Shown in pieces: positions 11,883 to 22,034 of a DNA stretch of 64,000 nt. Where the stretch lies: positions 8,993,547-9,057,546 of the forward strand of contig OZ017767.1 of assembly GCA_963969345.1 (NCBI GenBank), written 5' to 3'. Numbering within the stretch: the first letter of the stretch is position 1; each line of letters starts with the position of its first letter. The stretch is from Turbatrix aceti (taxonomy: Eukaryota; Nematoda; Chromadorea; Rhabditida; Panagrolaimidae). A program made the translations under genes and the position numbers. Under the pieces are notes generated by a model that saw only the letters and a list, made by a program, of their open reading frames with translations, was not told the origin of the DNA and did not search any database.

Positions 11883-14027
11883 CAGGGTGCGGCAAAAGTT
11901 CGTGGATAAACGTTTTTTATCAAAACATTTAAACTAAGACCTCCGGCGCTTATCTTTTAACAGACACTCTGCGAGCCGATTTAGGATCGAGGACACATCA
12001 TTTTGACACTTTCAAATGTTTTGAGTCAGAGTTGTAGGCCTTCGGGGGAAAGGTCCAAAGCCGCGATATTTTATTTTATAAAATTCGGATTCACGAGATT
12101 CGGCTTCAGAAGTGTTTTTCATAAAAAATAGTGCCCTGTGCTACGTTGGTCATGAACAATTCTGAAAAAATTAATATAGGGATTTCTGAGGACAGCGGAT
12201 CCAATGACATGCTCAGAATTTTTTTCAGTTACGGTAATTATCGATTTTTTGATATCATACGTTTTCAAACCGCTATCATATTCGGATCTCAAACTTAAGC
12301 GGTAATTCGATTAGCCTATCTTCTTCCCCGTTGTTTTTTGTATTGGAAAAAGTAAAACATAAAAAAAAATCGCGTGCCCAAGGTTGTCATAAATTTTAAT
12401 TTATGCTCCAGACTCGACACCAAAGCCCTGCGCGCAACGTGCACGCATGATTTTGCGCTGCTGCACACGCGTATTGACCTTTATTTTTTAGACGCATGCC
12501 TAACTTATTACAAAAACCGTTTTTGGAACCATTCAATAGGTGTGCTAAGGCGGGAAGGTGTACAGTAGTCTTTTTTCCAAGCTTCACCTGTAAAATGCCT
12601 GAGGCTTTTAGCCATAAATATTTTGACAAAAATGACCTATTCTATCTTTTAGAGCATTCAATTCTGTGTGCAGTATAAAATTTTCAGATTTCTACATTTA
12701 TTTTTGGGTTCGGTACATTAATTTAAAAAACATACACCAAATTTAACCTTCATTTTTCTGCCGACGCTTCTCTTAAGAAATAAAAATCTCATAATTTGAA
12801 GTCAAATTTAGAACATGTTGGGCAAATTAAGCTACAGTATCCAAAAATAACGGTGAAAATCTGAAAATTTTATACTCCATAGAGAATTGAATTCTCTAAA
12901 AGATAGAATAGGTCATTTTTGTTAAAATGTTCATGGCTAATAGCCTCAGGCATTTTACAGGTAAAGCTTGGAAAAAAGACTACTGTACACCTTCCCGCCT
13001 TGGCACACCTATTGAATGGTTCCAAAAACGGTTTTTGTAATAAGATAGGCATGCGTCTAAAAAATAAAGGTCAATACGCGTGTGCAGCAGCGCAAAATCA
13101 TGCGTGCACGTTGCGCGCAGGGCTTCGGTGTGGAGTCTGGAGTATAAATTAAAATTTATGACAACCTTGGGCACGCGATTTTTTTTTGTGTTTTACTTTT
13201 TCCAATACAAAAAACAACGGGGAAGAAGATAGGCTAATCGAATTACCGCTTAAGTTTGAGATCCGAATATGATAGCGGTTTGAAAACGTATGATATCAAA
13301 AAATCGATAATTACCGTAACTGAAAAAAAATTCTGAGCATGTCATTGGATCCGCTGTCCTCAGAAATCCTATATTAATTTTTTCAGAATTGTTCATGACC
13401 AACGTAGCACAGGGCACTATTTTTTATGAAAAACACTTCTGAAGCAGAATCTCGTGAATCCGAATTTTATAAAATAAAATATTGCGGTTTTGGACCTTTC
13501 CCCCGAAGGCCTACAACTCTGACTCAAAACATTTGAAAGTGTCAAAATGATGTGTCCTTCTCTCCACCTTGGTCCTAAATCGGCTCGCAGAGTGTCTGTT
13601 AAGCATTATTTTTTAAAAATAATACTGATTGCAGGTTTTTGTGCGCGCTAAAGCCGACTATGTGACGTCAGCTTTAGCACGCACGAAAACACGCCGCCCG
13701 AAAAGTCTCTCTTCTGTGCGTCGTGGCAAATTTATGCTACCACCTATACTAAATCGCCGTTTTTTTGGTTTTTTGATTGACTGACCAACTGAAGAATGGT
13801 TTGGCTTGTGTCGGTTGATCAGTTGCGCGCGTTGCTGCAGCTTGCCGGTACCCTTCTTTTTGTGTTTCGGTTTTGTGTTCCGGGGCCGCCGCCAGCGGCA
13901 GTCAGCTAGAAGTCGAATTGTTTCCTAATACCTATAATAATGTTACAAATTTTTAGTTGTGTTCAATTCATCCTTTTTAGATGTTTTGATAAAAAAACGT
14001 TTGTCCACGAACTTTTGCCGCACTCTG
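11883..14027. mobile_element. Composite element with mariner-like terminal repeats and long internal inverted arms
   Basis: The left end CAGGGTGCGGCAAAAGTTCG (11883, preceded by TA) and the inverted right end at 14027 (CAGAGTGCGGCAAAAGTTCG on the minus strand) form about 48-bp terminal repeats of Tc1/mariner style. The right flank reads AA instead of TA, so the target duplication is not perfect. Inside, about 745-bp arms (roughly 11945-12690 and 12855-13600) are inverted copies around a ~165-bp loop. Only the right side carries an extra ~400 bp with a small palindrome around GTCA at 13650-13690. No transposase is seen. Frames open on both arms mirror each other and are not taken as genes. Confidence 0.8.
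11945..13605. repeat. Long inverted repeat (~745-bp arms, ~165-bp loop)
   Basis: Examples of matched arm sequence: TGAACAATTCTGAAAAAATT near 12150 against its complement near 13375, and GTCTTTTTTCCAAGCTTCAC near 12570 against its complement near 12965. Arm identity by eye is above 95 percent, so the structure is either young or kept by gene conversion. A transcript would fold into a very long hairpin. Confidence 0.85.
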
Positions 14028-14157
14028 AATAAAGTGAGCCTGCAAAAACATACATTTTAAAAACAGATAATTGCAGAAGTTGAAAGCTTTTTGCTTGATG
14101 TATTACAGATTTGTCACAAAAAAATGATTCTCATTCACAATTCACTTTTGTAATACA

Positions 14158-14489
14158 ATGGAGTTCACGAAAGTGGTTTTTATTTTGTCTTATGTTTTTT
14201 TTGTTTCTGCTAAAGCAAATTGCCGTCATTGCATGGATGTAGTGCCTGTGTTAGAGGATATGCTCAACAGGGTTCCAATAAATCAGGTCTGCCTTGCTTT
14301 TGTAAAATAAAGCTCGATTTATTATGCTTTCAGATACCCCATTTTGCTTGCCACCAAATATGTGGCATTAGAACTGAATGTTTTCTGCAATGCCAGGTTC
14401 TTGCTGGACATTTACTTGACCTTACTATTCATTTAATTCGACAAAAAAAATCAGCTTCAGATGTTTGTCATGCTATTCGATATTGTTAA
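14158..14489 (+). CDS. Saposin-like secreted peptide, copy 2
   Basis: Exons 14158-14286 and 14334-14489, 47-nt intron, 94 residues. It has the same signal peptide except for single changes (MEFTKVVFILSYVFFVSA) and the same eight-cysteine pattern as copy 1. Substitutions concentrate in the mature part (for example KANCRHCMDVV against EENCSICMNVV). The two genes and about 130 bp of upstream sequence are a tandem duplication. The gene converges on the minus-strand gene whose stop is at 14551, so the two 3' UTRs must be very short or overlap. Confidence 0.7.
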
Positions 14490-14550
14490 CATGATTTGTC
14501 TAAAAAATATCTAAAATAAAGTTTGCAGCATTGAATGATCAAATAAAAAT

Positions 14551-15494
14551 TCAAGCATCGGTCAGTTTTACTCTTATGATTTCACGAACATCTTTCTGGA
14601 GTATGGAAGTAGGCCGGGGGCAGATTGCTGTATGAGCCTTGAAACATGCTTCGGTTTGGCAGAATGAATTACAAGCAAGACAAATTTGAGATGTTTCTTC
14701 TGGGGTCGCTTTAGAGCAAGAAAAGTCACCTGACCGGAGACAAATGGGACAGTGTGATTCGCAGTTGTGTTTGCTAAACTGATAGCTGAAGCATTGGTTG
14801 CAAAACTTTTTGTCCTAAATAATACAGTATATTTAAACTACACATGTAAACACATGTTTTATTAGGATCTCACATTGTATGAATTTTCACGAATTGAAGC
14901 TAATCGATTCAATTTAAAGTTGTAGATCATTAAAAATGTAGTACAACTTGAATCCAAGTTTTGATTACTCGTTAGGATTACACGCAGTGAAATGTCTAAA
15001 ATAACAAAGAATTTGTCATCAAATCCGGCCGAATGAATGACGCGATCCAGTTCTGGCAAAGATAACGGATTCTTTGTAAATGTGCCGACTGGAAATATGT
15101 ATGCCATATCCATATAACAACCAGAGAAAGTTTTCATGTATTTTTCGACCATGTCGACGGTCTCCGGGGAAATCTTTGGTGCCAATTCCAAAGATTTTTT
15201 TAGGTCTTCCATGTCAAAAGTTAATGGCGGCAGCTGGGCTACCTTAGCGTTATATTTTTGGTTGATTTTGTCGATTTGTTTAGTTTCCTGGTCTATAAGC
15301 TTTTCCAAGCAAATTCGATAAGACTCCAGTGTATTGCGCCTTCCACGCAGTGAAGCATCGTTACAAGTAAGACCGGAAGACAATATTTCTAAAAAATATT
15401 TAATTTAAATTGTGTTTAACAGTTAAATAAACTTACTATCAATATATTTGATGTTGTCATCAAAATCTTTTAACAAGTACGAAAACTGGGACAT
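14551..15494 (-). CDS. Coiled-coil plus Cys/His-rich family protein, member 1
   Basis: Minus-strand exons 15494-15437, 15388-14874, 14814-14551; 278 residues. Exon 1 starts MSQFSYLLKDF. Exon 2 has a charged, probably coiled-coil stretch (LEKLIDQETKQIDKINQKY), then a segment with LPELDRVIHSAGF and FFVILDISLRVILTS. Exon 3 is a compact Cys/His-rich domain: CNQCF, HNCESHCPICL, ICLACNSFCQTEACFKAH, then IC. The three-exon structure and intron phases (1, then 0) are identical in the members at 16351 and 57063. I do not recognise the family by name. The Cys-rich part resembles zinc-binding regions in protein-primed B-family DNA polymerases of Polinton/Maverick elements (inference from memory, unverified). 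No polymerase motifs are present. Confidence 0.7.
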
Positions 15495-15687
15495 TGTAGT
15501 TGAGTAGTCGAAAACTGGTGAGTAAAACACCAAATGCTCCACATTTTATACGCATCAATTTCGATATTTTGCAAAGGTGTTTACTGTTATGTCATGTATT
15601 TTATGACTATACACGCATCATTTGACGATCTCGATATTGCGCTAAAACAACGTTGTTTAGTCAGTTAGCGCGAGTTGCTGTTACCTC

Positions 15688-16154
15688 CAAAGATGGCAGA
15701 TCAGATCATTTGCTCATGATCTGATCTGGATTATCTGCGATCTGATCTGATCTGATCTGACTCGACCCAGCCCAAAATCTCGGAATTTAGGGTTCAGGTT
15801 CCCGAGAACACTGGTTTAAACTTAAATTTAAAAAAATTTTATTTTTCACTTTTCGCGTCGAATTCGACGCGAAAAGTGAAAAATAAATTTTTTTGTTGAG
15901 AACTATCGTATTCTTCGAAAAACCACGTGTTTGAAGTTGTAAAATTATAAATTTCTAGTGATGTGATCTGAATTGTCTGTGATCTGATCTGGATTATCTG
16001 TGATCTGATCTGGATTCCACGTGATCTGATCTAGATTAACTGTGATCTGATCTGAATTCCGAGTGATCTGATCTGGATTCTTTGTGATCTGACCTGATCT
16101 GATCTGATCTATGAGCTGATCTGATCCGAAAAGTGATCTGATCTGCCATCTCTG
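15688..16154. mobile_element. Non-autonomous hAT-like element with GATCTGATCTG iterations
   Basis: An exact 8-bp target duplication GTTACCTC lies at 15680-15687 and 16155-16162. Terminal inverted repeats are CAAAGATGGCAGATCAGATC at the left and CAGAGATGGCAGATCAGATC at the right (read inward). The interior is filled with GATCTGATCTG-type iterations and carries a perfect 44-bp palindrome at 15841-15884. 467 bp, no coding capacity. It lies between two members of the Cys-rich family. Confidence 0.85.
15841..15884. repeat. Perfect 44-bp palindrome
   Basis: Centre GAATTC; the arms contain CACTTTTCGCGTCGAATTCG and its exact complement with no spacer. Symmetry continues outward with one slip into A/T runs. 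It is located inside the hAT-like element 15688-16154. Confidence 0.9.
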
Positions 16155-16350
16155 GTTACCTCCGTCAAATAACAAAAGATAATTTTCTGATGCACGATCC
16201 GAATATTCGTTATTTGATCTGATCCGCCAAGGCAGAAGGAAAAAGTTTGGTTTGTGTTTACATTGATTTCCATCTCCCCACTGTAATGTACAAGACCGTT
16301 TACATTCAAAATTCATTTAATTCCCTATTCACAATGTATTAACAATGTGG

Positions 16351-17624
16351 TTATTGATTATAACCTATAACATCCTCAATGATAGCTATGACGTCCTTGC
16401 GCAACATTGTTGGAAGTCGGCCACAAATTTTTCTGTGTTCAGCCCAACACGTGTCGGTTTGACAACAGGCTTTGCACTTATTACAAATTCTCGGTTTTGC
16501 ATCAGGTACAGTTTTAGAGCAACCAATTTTAGCAGGTACACCGGGGCGACGGCAGATAAAACAGTGTGGTTTACAATAGTGACGAAATTTGAAAAGGCAA
16601 CATTCTTGGCAAAAATTTTTTCCCTAAAAAGGTACGATGTTTTAAAAACTATGTATAATAGCAGTAGTATTTTATACTGGGACAAATACACGCGGTCTCG
16701 ACTCGTCGCGAAACGCAAACATTGGAGCTCAAGGCTTTATAAAAACACAAGACGTGTATTTCACTGACAGGTTTTCTACCTTTTTTGTTGAATATTTTGA
16801 AGTTCCTAACATTGTAGGCCATCTTCGGAAGGCCATAATTCTAGTTTACTTGTCTTTGATAAAGCTGGGGCTCAGCAATGTATAATACTATATGAATCTT
16901 TTTCAACTTACATCTCGCGACATATTCGGCACGGGAACAAAGATTCCGGAGTCGTAGATCAGCACACTTCGGTTAACGACCGACAAAAATGAAAAATTCG
17001 TGAGAATAACGTTAAGATTAGTATCCAAAATCACCAATGAATAATCTTTAAAGAATTCCGAGTGAATTAAGAAATCAACCTTTTCTAATGACAGTGGAAT
17101 ATCACGAAGTGTTCGGAGAATACGTTTCAGTTCAGACCATAATGATTCTGTCAATTTTTCTATGTTGGAGTAGTTTTCATCAGGTGGTGCTAAATACTTT
17201 CTTTCCTTTGAGTAGACGATGGATATACAAAAGGTCTTGCATCCGCTCATATCCGGATGATCTTGTAGAAATTGTTTTTTATAGTTTTTGACCGACAGAG
17301 GAATCGGCAAAGTCCAATCTGTGATTTGGTCTCCGATTTGATCGTGCGCAATTTTGGAAATTTTGGCAATGTTTTCATTTTTATTATTTTCAAGTTTTTT
17401 CAACTCCGCATAGCGGCCTTGCAGTTCTTGAAGTCTTGTGCACAAAAGATCATTCGGCTGAAGCTGGCGAGCAGAAATTTTGTCTAAAACGTACATAAAT
17501 ATATACGTCTTTGGTCAGCATAAGCTATCATTTGGTGACAGAAGTCCCAAAAATACTCACGTTTCGTTTCATTGATGGCTGCTTCAAGTTTTTTGATTTC
17601 AGAAGACAAAGAAGCGGTAGTCAT
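16351..17624 (-). CDS. Coiled-coil plus Cys/His-rich family protein, member 2
   Basis: Minus-strand exons 17624-17561, 17483-16912, 16623-16351; 302 residues. N-terminus MTTASLSSEIKKLEAAINET, a charged region (LQELQGRYAELKKLENNKNE), then LRDIPLSLEKVDFLIHSEFF and SLVILDTNLNVILTN, then RSVLIYDSG. Exon 3 gives FCQECC, HYCKPHCFICRRPG, RICNKCKACCQTDTCWAEH and IC, then LRKDVIAIIEDV. Intron positions and phases are identical to members 1 and 3. Divergence from the neighbour at 14551 is high, so the pair is an old duplication. Function unknown; a nuclear or nucleic-acid role is only a guess from the Cys/His pattern. Confidence 0.75.
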
Positions 17625-18586
17625 GAATATGGGCTAGGTAACAATATACCAATCTGTAAAAAAAAAATTACAATCATACAAAGATTGTAATTTTTTTTGT
17701 AAAAAATAAGCTTACCTTCGGGGGATGTCAACAAGTGGTAAGCAAAACTATCCTCTTTTGATGTTGCGTCGCAATGAAGAGTCAGTTTGCACAGTGAATC
17801 ATAGCAACAAACTGGCGTAAATTGTCATAAACAGACACGTTCGGAAAAACAAAAACGATGACTTTACTTTACTTTATTACTCTTACTCATTACAGAATTA
17901 AAGAGACAGTGATGAGTATCGAGATTGCACGAAGAGGGCGCCGTCAATCCTAGCTACCTGTGTCACGTCGTCGTAGTCCTTAGCAAAAAACGATGACGTT
18001 AACGTTCAACTCGAGAAAAGTAACATGGGTTATAAAATCGTGTTAAGACCATTTGGTGATAAGGTTCAATAAAAAAGTGCGGGTGCGCCGTGTGTCCCCT
18101 GTCATCTCTTATGTGACCTATAGACCGGTGACAAAAGTTTGGTTCTGTGCTACTGCCAAATGTTTGTTACCAAACGTGATCTTTCGTGGGAGAAAGCAAT
18201 CCAATGCACACTTTTTACTTACACTTTTTTTTTCAAAAAAAGTAAGTGCTACAATATACATACGATTGTGCGTAATCTCAATTATACCCTGATCCACCCC
18301 TCGACATTGTTGCTTCAGATATCTGAACATTCGAGGGATCAAACATTTTCCATTTTTTTCAAACAAAGTGAACCAGAAATTAATTTATCGCCTGAGGAAA
18401 AACATAACCTCGTTTCATCGTAGTACAATTGTCAAAAACAAGCTAATCGACATCAAGTTGTGTTACACTTGCAAAAAAACGCGTGAACGCATGCACGTCC
18501 AATTTCCTCAGTCATCTACCCTTTAATAACCGCCAACAACAAAAAAATTATTTCTTCCTGAATTGTGTCATCGATGCAGAATACTG
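17625..18586. other. Intergenic, no gene seen
   Basis: 5' flank of the family gene on the minus strand and 3' flank of LAMTOR1. No exon with matched splice sites found. An 18-nt A/T palindrome-like stretch sits at about 17657-17705. Confidence 0.5.
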
Positions 18587-20314
18587 TCAGTCAAAGTCAA
18601 ACGAGACGACGAGATCGGAATTCTGCTCAATGCGGATACCTGCATTGAGTGCATTTTTACAAGCTAGCGACCATTTTGTAAGGATGTCAATGTCCTCTTC
18701 CGAAACATTCCAGTCATAGATGCTCTCGCCAGCGAGAACACCTGCATTGGGGTGGTCGAGGAGTGTCGAGATGGCGGGTAGCCGGGTAGCACGATGGTCG
18801 TGTGCCGATACCGCTGTCTGGTAAGCCTGAGCGCGGCGTGCAACCACGAGGGCTTCGGGGGATGTCGGCATCTCGTCGACGTCTACTACCTGCTTTGCCG
18901 TACGATCAACAATTGTTTTGAGGAGACGTTCCTCGAGTTGGTCCCGCGTTTGAGGCGCATTGATGTCGGAGGGGCCTTCGGTGTGGCTGATTTGACTGCA
19001 ATGCGGAGTCAATTTCAAAAAAACGCTCTTGTTGATTTTTTAAAACAAAATAAAGTCTCTTTTTTGTTTACTTTTTTTTCATTGAGAGGATTTAGAGTAT
19101 TTTTAATGTGTCTGCGTAGTAGGAAAATGGTCGATAGTCTATTTTTAAGATAAAAACTATTTACCCAAACTTAATTGTTTATTTTTCGTTGGGAAACAAT
19201 ATGGGTCTACAGACCCACCACGTATTCCACTCGAGATCTGAGATGACAGATCACGTCAGATCTCGAAAACAAATTTGTGGAATGTAGTCCTAGTATATCA
19301 AAAATTTGCCGTACGATTAGTTTTTTCACTTTTTAGGGATGTCTATGTGCTGTGAGTGTTTCTCGTCGTTAGCAAGTTGTTATGAAACTCAGTAAGTGCA
19401 AGGAAAAGTAGAGCATAATTTAAAGGTAAAAAAGTACTTGCACTTGCAGATACTCTCGAGCAGAGATGAAATATCCTTATTACGTACTTGGCAAAACCGA
19501 TTGGAAAAAAATTAACAGAAAAACGCCTGCCAAATTGCCGTTTTAGAAATTTTGACTCATTATCGCATAAAAACAAAAACTAAATCGCACAATGCGTTTA
19601 TCTTACATCTTTGCTCGAGTTATTTATGCACCCGCGCGAAGTACAATTTTTAAGTATCCCTTGTACCTTTAAACTTTGCTCTACTTTTCCCTGCACTTAA
19701 TGAGTTTCCTAAAAACTTGCAAACGACGAGAAACACTTACAGCAGATTGTAAGCACTAAAGCAACCATAAAAAATTTGTGAAAAACGAAACGTACGACAA
19801 ACTCTTGCAATCCTCTTCTATCCTAGAGACCACAACACACACGCATGCACGTTGGGTCAAACTCTGCACGTAAATTGTGCAAAAGTTAGAGAACAAATTT
19901 TATGTGGCAGATTAAAAAACGCCTGTCGTTCGCGTAACATAAATCACCACTGCACAGAAAAAAAACTGCGAAAGGCGGAAGGTCAGTTTTTTTTGAAAAT
20001 CATTGCCAGCTTGAATTTTATTTCTTTTTTTGTTATTTTTAGAGAGAAAAAACACCTGCTGCGCATAAAACTGGCTTTGTGTAAACAAGTTTAGCGGTTG
20101 TGTGAAAAATAGAACTTTAAAAACATTCTAATAAAAGTTATTTTAATGGAATGTTTTCCACCCTGAAAAAAAAAGATGTTTGAACTCACAAATCATCACC
20201 AATGCCCCCTCCAAGGGCATCTGCACCGTCATTGATGAGGTGTTCGTGGTCGTCGTCTTCACCGCCCTTGGAACAGCAACAGCAGGCGCCCAGTAGCTTC
20301 CATAGCGACGGCAT
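18587..20314 (-). CDS. LAMTOR1: Ragulator subunit LAMTOR1 (p18) homologue
   Basis: Two minus-strand exons, 20314-20190 and 18995-18587, joined at phase 2; 177 residues. The N-terminus has a lipidation-type cysteine cluster (LLGACCCCSKGGEDDD), as LAMTOR1 needs for lysosomal membrane anchoring. Exon 2 matches LAMTOR1 along its length: TRDQLEERLLKTIVDRTAKQ with VVDV, then RLPAISTLLDHPNAGVLAGE, then a terminal helix and DLVVSF. The family scaffolds the other LAMTOR subunits and Rag GTPases for mTORC1 signalling. The start lies 35 nt after a good acceptor (TTGTTACAG), possibly an SL trans-splice site. Human LAMTOR1 starts MGCC; here the cysteines are about ten residues in, so N-myristoylation at Gly2 is not available in this model. 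The 1.2-kb intron hosts an inverted-repeat element. Confidence 0.85.
19233..19835. repeat. Inverted-repeat element inside the LAMTOR1 intron
   Basis: The left arm (about 19283-19440) contains GTGTTTCTCGTCGTTAGCAAG and GAAAAGTAGAGCATAATTTA. The inverted right arm (about 19650-19835) reads GTGTTTCTCGTCGTTTGCAAG and GAAAAGTAGAGCAAAGTTTA on the minus strand. A smaller nested inverted segment around CTCGAGCAGAGATG lies inside. A separate short hairpin (AGATCTGA...TCAGATCT) is at 19237-19265. No coding content. Confidence 0.75.
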
Positions 20315-22034
20315 TGCCCTGCTCCCTGTTTTTTTTTGGTTCCTGTAACAAGAAAAAAAAATAGGAAGGTGCTTGGGCAAAAAAGGATATCCCCACACCC
20401 CTTGAAGTATTAGCACGACGTTGCCATCAAAAGTTCATACTAACTATTTTTTTCTCGCCAACAACAAATTTCACGTTCCTTCCCGTCTCCCGTTCGTTTA
20501 GACGCCGTCTCTCTTCCTGACAGTCTTTTCGTGGTGGTAGTGGCGGCGGCGGTGTTCAACGAGCCCCCCCCCCTGTTTTTCTCCCCTCCCCCATATTCTG
20601 CCCACTTTTGCGATCGATATAGACATAGCCAACGCCGTCAACACAGAGAGAGAGTTGGTTGGTTGGTTGTTCTGTCTCCCCCCCCCGTGGCCGGCCAGAC
20701 GACAACGAGGGGCAGCAGCCAACCAACCAACGAACCAAGTCGTTGTTGTTGTTATAGCCTGCCTGGACCGACCCTTCCTACATATATATATTTTTTTCTT
20801 TTTTTTTCTATAAAATACACGCTGCAGAAGCACGAAACGAAACGCGCACACGCTAGGCTTTCTTCTTCTTCCTCCGAGTCGAGAGGCAAAAAAAAGAAAG
20901 AAAAAAAACAAAATGAAAGCGACACTGTTCTCGTCTGTCTCCTTCGTTCTTGAGTCAGTCAAGATATCTATCTAGGTTCGTATCGGACAAACAAACCTTC
21001 TTTTTTTTCATCTACGGCTCCCAAAAGTCAAGTCAAGTCATCCAGGCCAGACACATAAAAATTTATCTGTTCTGTTCTTTTTTGTTGAACGATCAAAAAA
21101 AATTCAACCAAGACCAACGAAAAAAAAATGTTGTCTAGCTGGTTGGTTGTGGTGATCTATCTGTCTGCAGGGAGTTTATCATCTCGAGTTTAATTTTCTT
21201 TTTTTTTGCTCCGTCTTTCTTCTCGTTAATGTTGTCGGAGAGGGGTGAGGGGAAACAAAGACGGCCAGGACGGACGGAATGGGTGGATAATGGTCGAAAA
21301 GAGATTATCTTATCGACGCAATAAAAAATATACAAAATAAAAGTACTTGGGGGCAAAAAAAATTAATAAATGGGCACAAATAATAAGAAAAATACTGAAA
21401 CGTAAAAAAAAGCTGTAAATTGGATAACCAAACACAAAACACAAGAAAGATCCCAAACAGAAGTGCAAAGCTCTTTGAGAGCACCAGGAGCAAAATAAGT
21501 ATCGTAACCTTTATCAAAGCTTTGAAAATCTGCAAAAAAACCCCTAAAAACATCCAAAACACTCATTTTGATCAAAAACCAATCATAAACTTTGGCCTAA
21601 AAATTATTCAAACACCAAAACTCAATTACCATTCATATCGCAGGAGTAACGATAACAAAACGCACAGAATAAGCCCTAAAATAGGCCTGATTCCCGTAGC
21701 GATAAAAATTCAATACCCTACTTTTTTTTGCTTCTCTCGAGAAAGAAAAAAAGTGAAGAGAAGTGCAGGCAAGACAAAGTGTTCTCGCAATTTGCACAAC
21801 ATACAAAGTGTTCCCTGAAGTATGCTGTGCAAAAAATCTCCAAACGACAAAATGCAGGTGAAAAAAATTCCACTCGAGAGTATCCGTCACTCTTTTGGTT
21901 GCGTGTTCTCATCTTTTTTTTTTCTGTTTCTCGTTCCCGGTTAGCTGACGTTGATCAACGTTGTTGCTGGATTCTGTTTTCCCCTACTTCATTTTTTAGG
22001 CAAATTGTTTGTTGACGGGTAATTGTTCTGAATT
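20315..22034. other. Divergent promoter region between LAMTOR1 and sel-1
   Basis: Low-complexity C/T, G/T and A-rich sequence with no supported exon. An acceptor-like TTTTTTAG at 21998 lies 37 nt before the sel-1 ATG and could be a trans-splice site. Stretches of GGTTGGTTGG and CCAACCAACC near 20655 and 20720 are complementary. Confidence 0.5.

Noticed and set aside
12374..13174. Mirror-image open frames on both arms of the long inverted repeat
   Set aside because: Same short frame on each arm and its antisense; no known domain; explained by the palindrome.
15945..16316. Protein-like frame rich in DQIT repeats
   Set aside because: It is a translation of the GATCTGATCTG array of the hAT-like element.
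20498..20962. Long frames on both strands in the LAMTOR1/sel-1 interval
   Set aside because: Low-complexity C/T and G/T tracts, no splice support.
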